Assembly: GCA_022836615.1 (NCBI GenBank)
Contig: MU405411.1
Location: forward strand, 1 to 48,228
DNA length: 48,228 bases
From: Annulohypoxylon bovei var. microspora
Taxonomy: Eukaryota; Ascomycota; Sordariomycetes; Xylariales; Hypoxylaceae
Reading direction: 5' to 3'
The notes under the pieces were generated by a model that worked only from the letters and a program-made list of their open reading frames with translations, was not told the origin of the DNA and made no database searches. Each line of letters begins with the position of its first letter. Positions within the stretch are counted from its first letter, which is position 1. The translations under genes and the position numbers were made by a program. Positions 1 to 11,241 of this stretch are shown here, in pieces.

Positions 1-102
1 CGGCGTTAAAGATTTTTTCCTTTTTCGTAACTTTGTTATTTTTAAATAATCGTACGAATAAAATCGCTTTTACGTTACTTTAAATTTACGCCTTTTGTAA
101 TA
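1..102 (+). repeat. Element A, 3' part of the 5' LTR
   Basis: This aligns without gaps to 6719-6820. By hand I count 16 differences in 102 positions, all C/T or G/A transitions, as RIP would produce. The end GTAATA corresponds to GTGACA in the 3' copy, so the original terminus was the usual ...CA. The LTR start lies upstream of the window. Confidence 0.85.
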
Positions 103-2460
103 ATAATAAAGTTCATTTTTTATACGTTAAAGAAAACGCTTAATACTTTTAATTAAAATAAAATTAATTAAACTTAAAAATTAAATAATTACTTTAATTT
201 TCCGTTTTAAATAAACCTATAATACGAATTAATATTTAAATTAATTACATTAAAGAAAAAAAACCATTTAATTACCTTTAATAAAATTACGACCCATTAT
301 TAATTAATTATAATTAAACCAAATAAATAAAATAATCGCGTTTAAAGTTTAAGCCATATATATTTAACTTTTAACGAAAAATTAAATAACTTTAATAACA
401 TAATTTACGCGAAAAAAAAAATTAATTTCATATTTTAACATTATTTACATTTATACTTAAATAATAATAAAATTAATATTACCATTAAAAAATAAATATA
501 AGTCATTAATAATAATTAAACGAAAAAACTTAACATTAAAAATAAAAAAATAAAACTTAAATTTAATAACGGAATATATATCGTTAATTTTACATATATA
601 AACTTAATCGAAATTATTAATAATAAACGATTTAAATAATTCTTATATACTATAATTTTAATAAAACTTTAAAAAAAATTAACGTTAATTATAAACCATT
701 TTATAAAATTAAGCATTAAATATAATATATTTTATATATTTTTTATCTTTTTAATTATTAAAAGTCGGGAAATATTCGATAAAAAAGTAAAATAAATTAA
801 TAAAACCGCATTTATTAAAATAATAATAAACCATTTAAACGAACTTTATTTAAAATTTAAATTACATATAATATTCGGAATAACATTTATACGTTAAATT
901 AAATAATTAAGCTTTGTATAAAATGGCTTAACCTTTAAAATATATATAATATATAATTAAATGAAATATTTTAATAATAAAGCTAAAGCATTTATTAAAA
1001 TTAAATAAAATACTTAAGCATTTTAATTATAAAATAAAAAAAACATTATTAATATTTTAAAAAATAAAATAATAATTCTCATTAAAAACCCATAATTAAA
1101 TCGAAACGATATTTTAAAATTTTAAGTTTTTAAAAAAAAATTATATTATAATATTAAATATTAAAACCTGCTTATATTCATTAACGATAAACTTATTTTT
1201 AATAAAAAAAAAGTTAAATTTAATTATTAATTTATATTATTAAAAAATAAATTAAAGGAAAATGTAAAGCATTTTAACGATAATAAAAAAAAGATTTTTT
1301 ATATTATAATTTATATTAAAAAAATAACCGTTAAAAACCTTATACCATTTATAATAAAAAAATATAAATTATTTATATTAATAATTTTTAAATAAGTTAT
1401 TAAACATTTATATAAGTAATATAAAAACTTTAACGCATATAATATAATTCGTTTTAATTTTAAAAATTTGCAAATAAAAACCTTAAGTTAATTTATTACA
1501 TTTTATATTAAATTTATAAAGCTCGTAAAATTAATTTATATTATTTTTAATAATTATAAAAAAGAATTATATAATAAATTACTTACTTAATTAAATAAAA
1601 AATTAATCGATTAATATTATAACGATAAATTAACGTTTTCCGATTTTTACACATATATTTAACGTTATGATTATTAATAAAATAAGAATTTCTTCGCGTA
1701 ATAATAAATTTAAAAAAAAAAAATTAATAAGCTTATTATTATAATACCAAATACCGTAACATTAAATTAAAAATAAAAGAAACGGGTTTCGAACTTTAAT
1801 ACATCGTTAACGCTTACCGCGTTAACAAATAAAATTAACTTAAACCATTATAAAATTTAAATAATAAAAATTATAATTAACGGAAAAAAAATATATATTA
1901 AACCAACGTTCCCGTAAATAAAGCTATTTATTTCTTAAAATTAATATTTTATTTATTATAAACGTAGTTATTAAAGCTCGAAATATTTTATACGGAAAAA
2001 ATATATTAAAGTAAAAAAGGTTTAAATAAATATAATTATAACGAAAATTTAATAAAATATTATAAAACTTAATAACAATAAATTAACCATTACGATAAAA
2101 AAAAAATAACCTTAAAATAAGGAAATTCCCATTTTAAAAAAGTAATAATAATAATATTAAATATAAAAGTTTATACGAAAATATTTATTAATTTATTAAA
2201 AGGAATATTTAAAAAAAAACCTTTATTAATAAAATATATCGTAATAAAAAATAAAATAAACTTAATAATTAAAACGCTTATTAATATAAAAATAAACGCA
2301 TATATATTAATAAATATTCCTTATGTTATAAAAATGATTAAATATTTAAAAATTAAAAGGTTAAAAAAATTTAATTTTATTATAATTTTAAGCTTTAATA
2401 AAAAAAAAACTTAAATTATAAACGTAATAATTAAGGTTTATATTTAATTATAAGGTAAAA
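103..2460 (+). other. Element A internal 5' region (leader and presumed gag), not recognisable
   Basis: This 2.3 kb lies between the 5' LTR and the protease relic, where a Gypsy element carries its leader and gag. I see no open frame, no surviving zinc-knuckle spacing and no primer-binding site that I can defend. It is very AT-rich, with stops in all frames. The assignment to gag rests on position alone. Confidence 0.4.
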
Positions 2461-2468
2461 AAATTAAA

Positions 2469-3310
2469 AACGTTATATTATTAATAATTAATATAAAATA
2501 TAACTTAATTATTAATAAAAAATTCTTCGTTTATTATAATATATTAATAAATTATAAAAAAAAACGATTAATATTCTTAAAAAAATAAATGTTAAATTTA
2601 AGTTTATAAGATATCTTTATGGATTAAATTAATAAATTATTAAACAATTTTAAATATTAAAAAAATATAAATTAAAAAACGATTTTAATGGAAAAAAACA
2701 AATAATAAAAAGCGGTAAAGCGCGAAAATTAAATACGTTACAAAATGGCATTTAAAAAGCATTAACCTTTATAAACCAAAGAAAATAACCCACTTTACCA
2801 TGTTTTAATTAAAAGGGATAATAAAGCCTTAATGCGTTAATAAATAAAGGAATTTAAAGAAATATATTAATAATTAAGCAAAATATATTAACAGCCGTTA
2901 AAAAACCCATTTAACGAAAAAAGAAGTTTAATAACTTCGAAAATAATATTATAACTTTCACATAAAAATATTAAGGAACATTTTAATTTAAATATAAAAA
3001 TTAAAAAAATATATTAAACTTTTAATAAAAAGGAATATAAAAAACCGATATTAATCGAATTATATATAAAAATAACCGATTAATTTAAAAAAAAATACGA
3101 TAATTAAAATGTTTAAAACCTTTACGAATTATAAAAGAATAACTTTAATTAATATAAATATAAATTATTCGACATGGTAATTATTAATGTAATTACTTTT
3201 TATAAAATATTTTAAAAGTTAAACCAATTGGAATATAAAATAATTAATTTATATATATTTAATAAGCTTATTAATAAAAAAAAAACGAATATTTTTTAAA
3301 TAATAAAAAA
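2469..3310 (+). pseudogene. Element A protease-like relic and protease-RT linker
   Basis: In the frame starting at 2469 the translation includes LLIINIKYNLIINKKFF. The residues I-N-I-K at 2487-2498 sit where a retropepsin has I-D-T-G, and each difference is one transition from the canonical codon. A lysine- and arginine-rich, coding-like stretch follows in the same frame to about 3240, with TAA codons where CAA or CGA is expected. The frame differs from that of the RT downstream (frame 3 against frame 2), so there is either a one-base indel or a programmed or ORF boundary between about 3240 and 3311. Retropepsin identity is an inference from one short motif plus position. Confidence 0.5.
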
Positions 3311-3340
3311 AAACTACGGAAAATAACTTTAAAAGTAATA

Positions 3341-5620
3341 TTTGTAAAATATTACGAATATTTGGATATATTTAATAAAGCAACGTTTAATAAATTATCA
3401 TTGTACCGTTTAAAGGTAAATTACCATATTAAGTTAAATATAAATCCCGATAACTTAAGTTATAACTTTTTATATAAAATATTATTAAAAAAAATAAAAG
3501 CTTATAAAGATTATATTATAAATAATTTACAAAAAGGATTTATTAAATTATTATTTACTTTATGAATAACATTAATACTTTTCATTAAAAAAGCAAACGG
3601 CGGGTTAAGATTTTGCGTGGATTATAAAAAGTTAAATTTTTTTATTTATAAAAATAAATATTTATTATTATTAATCGAAGAAACTTTAATCCAAGTTATT
3701 AAAAGAAAAATATTCTTTAAAATTAATATTAAATAAACATTTCATAAAATTTATTTAATTATAAAAAATAAAAATTTAATAATATTTTAAATGAAATATA
3801 AAGCTTATTAATTTAAAGTGTTACCATTTAAATTAATAAATAAATCGTTAATATTTTAACGATATATTAATAATACGTTTTAAAAATATTTAAACGAATT
3901 TTACATTATATATTTAAATAACATTTTTATTTTTTTTAAAAATCGAAAAGAATATAAAGAATATGTCCGAAAGGTCTTAGATTATTTATATGAAATAAGT
4001 TTTTAAGTAAATATTATAAAATATAAATTTTACGTAATTAAAATAAAATTTTTTAAATTTTATATTAATATTAAAAGTGTTAATATTAACCTTAATAAAA
4101 TAAAAATCATTCGTTATTAATAAACGCTTGCCGAAAATAAGAAAATAATATTTTATAAAATGCGATTATTTTTAAAATTTTATAACTTTTATAAAAAATT
4201 CATTAAAAAATATAAATAAATTATAAAACCTTTATTACAATTAATATAATAAAATATAAATATAACTTAAACGAATAAATATAAAACAGCGTTTAAAAAA
4301 TTAAAAAACCAATTAATTTAAACTTTAATACTTACACATTTCTTATATAATCACGAAATTAAAATAAATATTAACGTTTTAAATAAAATAACGGTAAATT
4401 TTTTATTATAAAAATTTTTTTCGAATAAACCTTAATACTTTATAATATTTTATTTAAAAACATTATATAAAACGAAATTAAATTATAAAATTTATAATAA
4501 AAAAATATTAATAATAATAAAAGCTTTATTATATTAAAAACCCGAATTAATAAATTAATAACACACATAATTATTTATTATAATTATAAATTATAAAGTT
4601 TTTAAATATTTCATAATTAAATAAATGTTTAATTTGCGATAAATAAAATAAGTAAACTTAATTATATAATATAACTTCGTGATTATTTATTAATTTAAAA
4701 TTGCAAATATAATTTTAAATATTTTATTTAAATTATAAAAAAAAATATAATTATAAAAATAAAAAATAAATAAATAACATACGTTAATTTTATTTAAACT
4801 TATAAATAATAAACCATTTAATCGAACGATATAAACAAAAAAAGTCGCTCGGATCGAAGTTTTTATTTTAAATAAAATTAACCCACTTAATTTATTTAAT
4901 ATCACGTTAATAAATTAATTATTTTAAATAAATAAAAATAATCTTAAACTTAAAAAATATTAAAATAAAATTATAAACCAAAATAAAAATAATTAATTAA
5001 TATTAAAAAACTTAATTATGTATAAAAATAAATTAATTATTTTTAAAAAAAATAATTTACGAACTTAAATTATAAAAGAAGTATATAATAAATTAAAAAT
5101 AACCCATTTTAAAAAAAAAATTAAACATTTAATTATGGAAAAATATTAATGGTTTAATTTATATGTATATATAAATTAATATATAAATAATTACTTTTAC
5201 CATTTAATTAAAATATTAAAAAATAAAACGTTAAAATTATTATCCCCTTTATTAATATTAAACGAAAAATAAAAGTATATCGTCATAAATTTTAAATTAA
5301 TAAATAAAAACAAATTAAAATACGATAACTTATTTATTATAATTAATTATTTAATTAAAGCCTTATAATTTACCTTTTATTATAAAATTATAACCATTAA
5401 CGATTTTATATAAATATTTTATAATAAATTATATAAATTAACGAAATAATCATTTATAATCGTTAATAATTAAAGTCTTTAATTTATTTCGAATTTTATA
5501 AACGAACTTTTAAAAATACATAAAATTAAGTTAAACTTTTTCATAATAAAATATAAATAATTTATAAAATAAATTAAAATAATAAACGAATATATTAATT
5601 AATAATTTTAATTATTTATA
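3341..5620 (+). pseudogene. Element A pol relic: reverse transcriptase, RNase H, integrase
   Basis: This is a degenerate Ty3/Gypsy polyprotein in one reading frame over about 2.3 kb. The RT begins with FVKYYEYLDIF (3341-3373) and continues through the block KKANGGLRFCVDYKKLN (3587-3637), a diagnostic Gypsy RT signature. The catalytic Y-L-D-D is now YLNN (3911-3922), both Asp codons having become Asn. The RT-RNase H join is recognisable at about 4160-4230 (MRLFLKFYNFYKKFIKKY). Integrase is seen from about 5050, with core blocks near 5225-5620 including NKLKYDNLFIIINYLIKAL and FISNFINELLKIHKIKL, and an IVNN relic of the second Asp region. 3362, 3587, 3911, 4160 and 5228 are all in the same frame, so no net frameshift occurred while many TGG/CAA/CGA codons became stops. 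The longest open stretch is 3362-3565. It cannot be functional. Confidence 0.9.
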
Positions 5621-6718
5621 AATTATTATTAAAAGAATTAAAATAAAGTTATTTTAACATTAAATGTTATATAAGCTTTGTTACTTTATAAATTACTTGA
5701 TAATTTTTCGTTATAAAAAGTATTAATAAAAAAATTAATAATATAATCCTTCGATTAAAAAACGCAAATAAAAACATTAATTATATTATTAATTAAAAAA
5801 AAATATTTCGATAAAAGGCATAAAACATAATGTTACAAATTAAAGAATAAGAAAATTTCATCCGTTAAATAATTAAAAAATCATAAAAATATTAAATTTA
5901 ATAAGTTAATTAATATAAAAAAAAACCAAATTTTAATATCGAAAATAAAATATTCATTTTAATAAAATTTAAAATATTAATAAATTAATTAAATAATAAA
6001 TTAAGTTATTTAATAACGCCGTTATTTTATAAAGTTATTAAACGATATTTAAAACAATTTAACACTTATAAATTAAAATTCTTACACGGTTAAATTAAAT
6101 AATAATAATTCAATATAAACCGTTTATAAAAAAATCTTAATAATTTAATATTAAATTAAAATTTAAAAAACTTAAATAACGAAATCGTTAACTTTAACTT
6201 AAAAGAAATAAAATAAAAAATTCATAAAATATTAATATCGTAAATATATTATAAAAAATTAAAATATTAAATTTAATAAATAAATTAAAACCTTAATTTA
6301 ATATAATATTTGGCCGTAAATTTTAAGAATATAACCATAAAACTAAAAAAATTCCATAACGTAAATCTTAAAATAAACAAGCCCTTAATATACTTATTTA
6401 AATAATTAAAAGCGGCAAAAAAAAAATCTTTAATATTAAACATAAAAATAATAATATACTTATATTAAAAAAAAGCACAAAATTTAAACGAAAACATAAA
6501 TAACTTTTATTAATAAAAAATTAATAAAAACTTAAATTAAATCTTATTTAATAAAAAAGATTATCATAATTTAAACCATGGTTTAAATCATAAAAAATAA
6601 AACATAATACATAAAAAAATAAAAAAAAATAAAAATTATTTATAAAACGATAAATAAAGCAATAAAAATAAGTAATTACTTATCGCTTTTTTACATGTAA
6701 AAAGCTTAATTAACGTTA
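5621..6718 (+). other. Element A 3' internal region
   Basis: This is the C-terminal tail of pol plus the 3' untranslated region of element A. It is heavily AT-rich and I recognise no chromodomain or second ORF. An A-rich run at about 6600-6632 may be the polypurine tract, and TGTAAAAAG at 6696 is a possible 3' LTR start. Neither can be confirmed, because the matching start of the 5' LTR is outside the window. Confidence 0.4.
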
Positions 6719-6820
6719 CAACGTTAAAGATCTTTTCTTTTTTCGTAATTTTATTATTTTTAAATAATTATATAAATAAAATCGCTTTTACGCCACTTTA
6801 AATTTACGCCCTTCGTGACA
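6719..6820 (+). repeat. Element A, end of the 3' LTR
   Basis: This is the direct repeat of positions 1-102, ending in GTGACA. It is the less mutated copy at its end and the more mutated one in the middle. The true LTR probably begins a little upstream (TG at 6696), but only the shared 102 bp is demonstrable. Family B sequence begins at the next base. Confidence 0.85.
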
Positions 6821-8056
6821 TAATCCACTTTTTATATAAATGGTTTAATAAATATTTTTTAAAGCTTATAAATACTTTATACTTATATTATAAAAAAAGT
6901 ATAACTTAATGAAATTAACGTTTTTTTTAAGTTTATTTTATAATTAAAAAGCCGGTAAAATGGTAATAAATTATTATTTTTTTTCGAAAATATTTCGATT
7001 AAATTATATAAATAAAAAAAAAGCTTTTTTATAATTTATTTTTAAATAAAATCGTTTTTTTATTATAACTTTTTTTTAAAAGTTAAATTAAGCTTTTAAT
7101 AAAATAAAATAAAAACGTTTAATAATTTATAAATTACGTTAAAACTTCGTTAAAAACGTAATAATTTTTAATAAACGTTAAGTTTAAAATTAAATAAACG
7201 TTTATAATAAATAATAATGTAAAATATATTAAAAGTTTAATGAAAGATTAAAAAAAAAATAAAATAATAACGGAAAATTATTAATTCATTTTAATTATAA
7301 GGTTTATTATAAAATATATAAATATTATAATAATTTATTTTTCTTTTAAAACATAAAATTAAAAACGATCACGGCGTTTTATATTCTTTTATATAATTTT
7401 ATCCACGTTTTTTTAAAAAATAAAAAGTTTTAATATAATATTAAAAGCGTAATAATAACAAAGAAATAACAATTTAAGGAAAATTAACCGTTAACGTTAA
7501 TTATTTAATATAATATTATATTTCGTTAAAAATTTAAACCTTAATATTACTTAAAATTAAAAACGATTCCTTAAGTTTATTAAAAAAATAAATACGTTAT
7601 AAAAACTTTTATTTTACATTTAAATATTAATATAAATTATTTCGTTAATTCGATTAATAATTTATTCGTTAAAACTTTTAATTATAATAAATTAATTAAA
7701 TTAAATAATAAAAAAGTTTTATATATTTATTATTAAACGTACATTTCGTTAATTAACGATTATATACGCTTATATTTTAATATTTATTAACGTTTATATT
7801 ATTATTACCACGCTTACGTTTTATAAATAAATTAATATATTAATTATAAATTATAATTTTTTTATTATAAAATTTAAAAAGTTAAAATGAATAAAAATAA
7901 ATATTAACGAATAAATATATAAAAAAAAGTTTAAATTAAAAGTTTTATTTAAATGTTATTTTCCTTTAATTTTAAATTAACGTTATTTTTATTATATTTT
8001 ATTGCTTTTTTTATTAAAATGGTGGCCACCGTTCCGGCTCTTATATTACGCGTTAA

Positions 8057-8098
8057 ATAATTATTAAAAAAATGGCCTTTTTGTTTATAAAAGTAATA
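8057..8098 (-). pseudogene. Element B2 gag zinc-knuckle relic (CCHC)
   Basis: On the - strand the 14 codons read YYFYKQKGHFFNNY. The spacing is exactly C-x2-C-x4-H-x4-C, with each Cys now Tyr (TGY to TAY, one G-to-A change) and the His intact. CCHC knuckles are the nucleocapsid RNA-binding part of retrotransposon Gag. B1 has the same motif at 23574-23615, with TAA where this copy still has CAA. The gag frame should extend toward the LTR on the right, but its start cannot be fixed. Confidence 0.7.
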
Positions 8099-9699
8099 AA
8101 TTAAGTTTATATTAAACGTTATGGAAATGTTATGTTAACGGGGAATTAAAGGAGTTTAAAAAAGTTTTTTCATATATATTTAAATTATAATTTCCGTAAT
8201 TAAGCGAAAAATATTAAAACCGATAAAAATTACTTTTATAACATTAAAAATAACCTTAACTTTAAATTAAAGTTAAAAAGTTATTAAAATAATTTTCTTT
8301 TAAATAACTTTAACACGTTATTAAATTAACGCCGAATAAAGGTTTTTAAATTTAATAAACTTTATTTTTTTATTTAAATAATAATAAAAAATTTAAGTAC
8401 GGAAATTAATAATTAATTAACGGTTTAATTTTTTTTTTATTCGGATATTAAAATTCTTTTTTTATTCGTTAATAATATAAAAAGCGCGTAAAATTTAAAA
8501 AATTACTTATTTAATTATATATTAAATTTATAAAAATTATTTTTAACTTAAGTTTTAACGTTAAAATTATTATATAATAACCTTAATAAATCGTATATTT
8601 ATTTAACTTTAATGTATTAATTAATATTATTTTTAATAAAAAAAAATTAAAAAATCGATTTAACTTCGCTTTTAATAAATAAATAAAGTTATATAAATTA
8701 AATATGTTTTTTAAAAAACTTTTATTAATTAATTTAAAACTTATTTTTCGTATTTGTTTTTTATTTTTTAAACGTAAAATTTAAACCATTTAATAAAAAA
8801 CGCAGGTTTTTAATATAAATTTTTAACGAAAATAAAAATAAAATTATTAATTATACTTTAAAGGTGCGCCGAAGGTTATCCGGCTCTTCGGGTTCGTTAT
8901 TTTATTTTATTAAAGGAACGACCAAATCTTAAAACGTACGAATTAAGGTAAAAAAATAAAAAGCGCAAAAGAAAAAAAAAAAAATAAAAAAAAAAGAAAC
9001 GATCCGTAATTAATTCTTTAACGTTATTAATTTGTTTAAAATAACGGATAATATAACTTGGAATAAATTTACCTTTATTATATTAAGCATTAAAAGCGGG
9101 GTGGTAGAACTTCGTCGTAAATCCGATTAAAAGGCATGCTTGTTTTAATTCGGAAATTTATTAATAAACGGAGCTTTCCTTTTTTTTTTTTTTCCAAAAG
9201 GAAAAGCAAGCTTCCGATTTTATTATTAAGTAATTAATTAAATAATTTTTCGAATTATTAAAGGTTTTAACGTTTTTTTTAAGGTTAAAAATTTATTTTT
9301 AATTATAAATAAAAACTTATTAACTTAAAGTTATATAATTAAAAAAACGGAGGCAAGTTTTAATTAATTAATTTAATTAATAAACGGTTTAATATTTTTA
9401 TTAAAATTTTTATTTAATAATTTAAATGCCATCGTTAATTAATAATAAAATAAATGGTGTTAAAAAATATTTTATTATAAGTAAAAATAAAACTTTATAA
9501 TTATTAAGATATGGAATTTCGTTTAAAAAAATAAAAACTTTTAAAAATTAAATACGAATTAAAAATAAAGTTTTAAACGTATCGTAATTTAAAAAAAATT
9601 AAATTAATACGTAAGCGTATACGTATTTAAGAAAAAAAAAATCTTAAAAATAAACCTTTAAATTAAAAAAATGAAATAAATAAATAACTTTAAATATTA

Positions 9700-9914
9700 T
9701 ATTACGATAAATAAGTTTTAAATTAAGATAAAACTTAAATAACGACGAATTATATATTTTATTAATAAAAATATTTAAAATAAAAAATTAAAAGAAAAAA
9801 AATTACGAAATAATTTTTTTTAAAAAGTTTTTATATATTAACTTTGCAACCAAAACATTAATTAACCGCTCCGTTAATATATTTTAAAAATAATGGTAAT
9901 TAAACGTTATTACA
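9700..9914 (-). repeat. Family B LTR (5' LTR of B2)
   Basis: This 215 bp segment aligns end to end with the B1 LTRs. On the + strand it starts TATTACGATA (TGTTACGGCG in the least mutated copy) and ends CGTTATTACA. The ends form a short inverted repeat of the type TGTTACGGCG...CGCCGTTACA. It abuts a second B internal segment at 9915. Confidence 0.85.
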
Positions 9915-11241
9915 TTTAACATTAAAATTATTATATAATAATTTTAATAAATTATATATTTATTTAATTTTAATATATTAATTAATATTATTTTTAATAA
10001 AAAAAAATTAAAAAATTAATTTAACTTTATTTTTAATAAATAAATAAAATTATATAAATTAAATATGTTTTTTAAAAAATTTTTATTAATTAATTTAAAA
10101 TTTATTATTTATATTTACTTTTTATTTTTTAAATATAAAATTTAAATTATTTAATAAAAAACATAAATCTTTAATATAAATTTTTAATAAAAATAAAAAT
10201 AAAATAACCGATTATATTTTTAAGGTGCGTTAAAAATTGTTTAACTTTTTAAATTTATTTTTTTATTCCATTAAAAAAACGATTAAATTTTAAAGCATAT
10301 AAGTTAAGGTAAAAGAATAAAAAACATAAAAAAAAACGATTTATAATTAGTTTTTTAATGTTATTAATTCATTTAAAATAATAAATAATATAATTTAAAA
10401 TAAATTTACCTTTATTATATTAAACATTAAAAACAAAATAATGGAGCTTTATTATGGATCCGGTTAAAGGGCATGCTCGTTTTAATTAAAAAATTTATTA
10501 ATAAATAAAACTTTTTTTTTTAAAAAAAAAGGAATAAACTTTTAATTTTATTATTAAATAATTAATTAAATAATTTTTTAAGTTATTTAAAATTTTAACA
10601 TTTTTTTTAAACTTAAAAACTTATTTTTAATTATAAATGAAAATTCATTAACTTAAAATTATATAATTAAAAAAATGGGGGCAAGTTTTAATTAATTAAT
10701 TTAATTAATAAATAATTTAATATTTTTATTAAAACTTTTATTTAATAATTTAAATACCATTATTAATTAATAATAAAATAAGTAATATTAAAAAATATTT
10801 TATTATAAATAAAAATAAAGCTTTATAATTATTAATATAAAGAATTTCGTTTAAAAAAATAAAAGCTTTTAAAAATTAAATATAAATTAAAGGTAAAACT
10901 TTAAGCATATCGTAATTTAAAAAAAATCAAATTAATGCGTAAACGTATATATATTTAAAAAAAAAAGGAATTTTAAAAACAAGCTTTTAAATTAAAAAAA
11001 TAAAACAAATAAATAATTTTAAATATTATATCACGGTAAATAAATTTTAAATTAAAATAAAACTTAAATAATAATAAACCATATATTTTATTAACGAAAA
11101 TATTTAAAATTAAAAATTAAAAAAAAAAGCCATAAAATGGTTTCTTTTAAAAAGTTTTTATATATTAATTTTACGGCCGGAACATTAATTAACCATTCCG
11201 TTAATATACTTTAAAAATAACGGTAATTAAACGCCGTTACA
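9915..11241 (-). mobile_element. Element B2': second, older 5' fragment of family B (LTR plus about 1.1 kb)
   Basis: This is a head-to-tail copy of 8553-9914: about 1.1 kb of B leader/gag start followed by an LTR (11029-11241). It is more AT-rich than the neighbouring copy, with fewer CpG left. The break falls exactly at the outer end of the adjacent LTR. This is what is expected if B2 inserted into an older B copy, leaving the older 5' end here and its remainder outside the window. A tandem duplication of LTR plus leader is the alternative. Confidence 0.75.
11029..11241 (-). repeat. Family B LTR (5' LTR of B2')
   Basis: This 213 bp segment aligns with the other family B LTRs. It starts TATCACGGTA on the + strand and ends with the well-preserved CGCCGTTACA. 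The bases after it (TTTTA) are the candidate target duplication, whose partner is outside the window. Confidence 0.85.

Larger units (their letters stand above)
1..6820 (+). mobile_element. Element A: RIP-degraded Ty3/Gypsy LTR retrotransposon, 5' LTR cut by window start
   Basis: This is a nearly full-length LTR retrotransposon read on the + strand. The first 102 bases recur as a direct repeat at 6719-6820, giving the 3' end of the 5' LTR and the end of the 3' LTR. Between them lie, in order, a protease-like D-T-G relic (2490-2498), a Gypsy reverse transcriptase (3341-3990), RNase H (about 4100-4650) and integrase (about 5050-5620). The order PR-RT-RH-IN is that of Ty3/Gypsy and not Ty1/Copia. 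Every domain carries in-frame stops, so the element is dead. The sequence resuming at 6821 is family B DNA, aligning with B1 from about 22332, so A inserted into a B copy. Its other flank and target duplication lie before the window. Confidence 0.9.
6821..9914 (-). mobile_element. Element B2: 5' half of a Gypsy-type family B element, truncated by element A
   Basis: Running leftward from its 5' LTR (9700-9914), this copy aligns along its whole length with the 5' half of the complete element B1 (about 22332-25443). It contains a gag zinc-knuckle relic (8057-8098) and stops at the start of the RT where element A is inserted. The rest should lie to the left of the window beyond A. The leader at about 8860-9200 is the least RIP-mutated part and keeps many CpG sites. 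Confidence 0.85.

Noticed and set aside
4690..4905. 71-codon open frame on the - strand
   Set aside because: It is antisense to the element A pol relic, whose + strand frame is clearly the ancestral one. It has hydrophobic low-complexity content.
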